Positions 63,071 to 64,000 of a stretch of DNA of 64,000 bases are shown piece after piece. The stretch lies in assembly GCA_948144175.1 (NCBI GenBank), contig CANXME010002000.1:372001-436000 (forward strand). Reading direction: 5' to 3'. A program made the position numbers and the translations under genes. The notes beneath the pieces were generated by a model. The model searched no databases, was not told the DNA's origin, and saw only the letters and a program-made list of their open reading frames with translations. This DNA comes from Closterium sp. NIES-65 (taxonomy: Eukaryota; Streptophyta; Zygnematophyceae; Desmidiales; Closteriaceae). Within the stretch, counting starts at the first letter, position 1. Every line of letters starts with the position of its first letter.

Positions 63071-64000
63071 TTGATCTTTCGTGGACCGAGAAGGCCGGCA
63101 CGCATCGCGTTCATCGGGCGTGAAGTCGCGGATGCAGGCGGTGCGGCGAGAGCAATGCGACGCGATGCGCGGGTTTTAGTGGCAGTCGACCAATCACAGG
63201 GCGCCGAGACGGTGCGGGAACGAAGAGATAGCGAATGTGGGAGCGAAAGAAGCGGGGCAAGGAGAGCAGGGGAGTGAGAGCAGATATGGGTGTGTTGTTG
63301 TGCTGCCTTTTGCCGATTCTAACCCGTCCATTGCTGCAACCCACTGCTGCCGTCCTGTGCTGCGTTTACTCCTGCCGTCCTGTGCTTCCCGCCTGTGCCG
63401 CCGTCCACTGCTGCCGTCCAACAACCCCCCCATCCCTCTCTCCCACACGCGTTGCCTCTCCGACTCCCACAGGCGTTTCACCTCGCGCTGAGCCTGCTGT
63501 CGCGCAGCACGTTGCTGTTGCCAATTCTCCAAAACACCAACTCCCATCCTTCTATCTCTCTCTCTCACGTGTTGCCTCTTCGAGTCCCACAGGCATTTCA
63601 CTTCGCGCTGAGCCTGCTGTCTCGCAACGCCACCATCTACGCGTTGCATGTGCGGGACCCCAACACTGGTGAGCCTGGCACGGGTGGTGGTGATGGTGGC
63701 TTGGTTAGCCTGGCACGGGTGGTGGTGATGGTGGCTTGGTGAGCCTCGTGACTATTAAGTTGACCCGGGAGCCTGCTGTCTCGCAGCGCCACCATCTACG
63801 CCTTGCATGTCCGGGACCCCAACACCGGTGAGTTTGACACGCCTCGAAGCTCCACCTGTGCGTTGCATGCCAGGGACCCTAGCATTGATGAGAGCCGTGT
63901 GACTTTTGAGTCGACCCAGGAGCTTGTCCGTTGCATGTTCGGGTGGTGGTGATGGTGGCTGAGTGAGCCTGGTGAGCCTGGTGAGCCTGGTGACTATCAA
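63071..64000 (+). CDS. Universal-stress-protein-like gene, 5' exons (runs off the window)
   Basis: Exon 1 from ATG 63155 (an upstream in-frame ATG is at 63071) encodes RRDARVLVAVDQSQGAET, the first beta strand of a USP fold (VLVAVDxS). A donor GTGCGG follows at 63212, phase 0. Exon 2, 63593-63668, has acceptor CCCACAG and donor GTGAGC and encodes AFHFALSLLSRNATIYALHV then RDPNTG, the USP helix 1 and strand 2 (AL..AL..L, LHV.DP). Joined, they read like a typical plant USP start. Partial copies of exon 2 lie at 63473 (start only), 63772-63828 (end only, donor GTGAGT) and, decayed, at 63850-63890. The ATP-binding Gly loop would be in later exons outside the window. Family assignment is from these two blocks only. 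Confidence 0.5.
63661..64000. repeat. Intronic short repeats
   Basis: GGTGGTGGTGATGGTGGCTT units (63684, 63720, 63943) and GGTGAGCCT units at the window end lie between the exon-2 copies, probably the substrate for their duplication. Confidence 0.7.

Overview
This is a window of a large, repeat-rich eukaryotic nuclear genome. The LTR retrotransposons are of plant type (Ty1/copia and a Ty3/gypsy chromovirus, most with initiator-tRNA-Met-like primer sites), coding DNA is GC-rich, and the right end holds an intron-containing universal-stress-protein-like gene. A green-lineage host, possibly a streptophyte (charophyte) alga, fits best, but that is inference. No rRNA, tRNA, CRISPR or bacterial-type gene was seen.

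Most of 1-57,600 is nested mobile DNA. The dominant family, here called Copia-S, has unusually short LTRs (about 127-143 bp) around a 7.5-kb element. Copies: S1 (+; 1-1576 and 5529-6914), S2 (-; 1577-5528, inside S1), S3 (-; an LTR remnant split into 7790-7881 and 35472-35553), S4 (+; the element that split S3, outer limits 7882-35466), S5 (+; 8128-13334), S6 (+; 21195-23283), S7 (-; 41845-49415, complete, TSD GGCGC), S8 (+; 51968-52868) and S9 (an inverted LTR, 52870-53010). A second copia family, Copia-L, has a terminal region of about 1 kb packed with GTCGAC; it occupies 13335-21194 as one element plus a truncated second one. A chromovirus (H, 23533-29581, TSD AGTGA) sits inside the S4 gag. 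An older copia (G, 53011 to about 57,620) carries a solo LTR (57040-57214, TSD GGAAG). All coding regions long enough to judge are broken by nonsense codons, frameshifts or deletions, except S2, whose surviving part is open.

Region 35.5-51.9 kb is different. It holds a cluster of 15-bp inverted motifs, two blocks of one 15-bp satellite, an apparently intron-containing DDE-type transposase-like gene cut in two by S7, and a 19-bp satellite. This looks like an old cut-and-paste transposon or a domesticated relative.

Region 57.6-64 kb carries candidate host genes: a minus-strand gene of a hydrophobic protein with many exon-sized partial duplications (58.0-60.56 kb), a 12-copy 24-bp minisatellite, a purine tract, and at the right edge a plus-strand USP-like gene whose second exon is present in several partial copies.

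The most interesting signals are: a hairpin just 3' of the Copia-S primer site with a compensatory base change and a downstream GGGCCCACC box; a non-canonical Cys-Cys-His-Cys motif replacing the usual gag zinc knuckle; an LREWY-type motif recurring in gag and in the integrase-RT linker; an exclusive use of TAG among the Copia-S nonsense codons; and the split transposase gene with its motif arrays.
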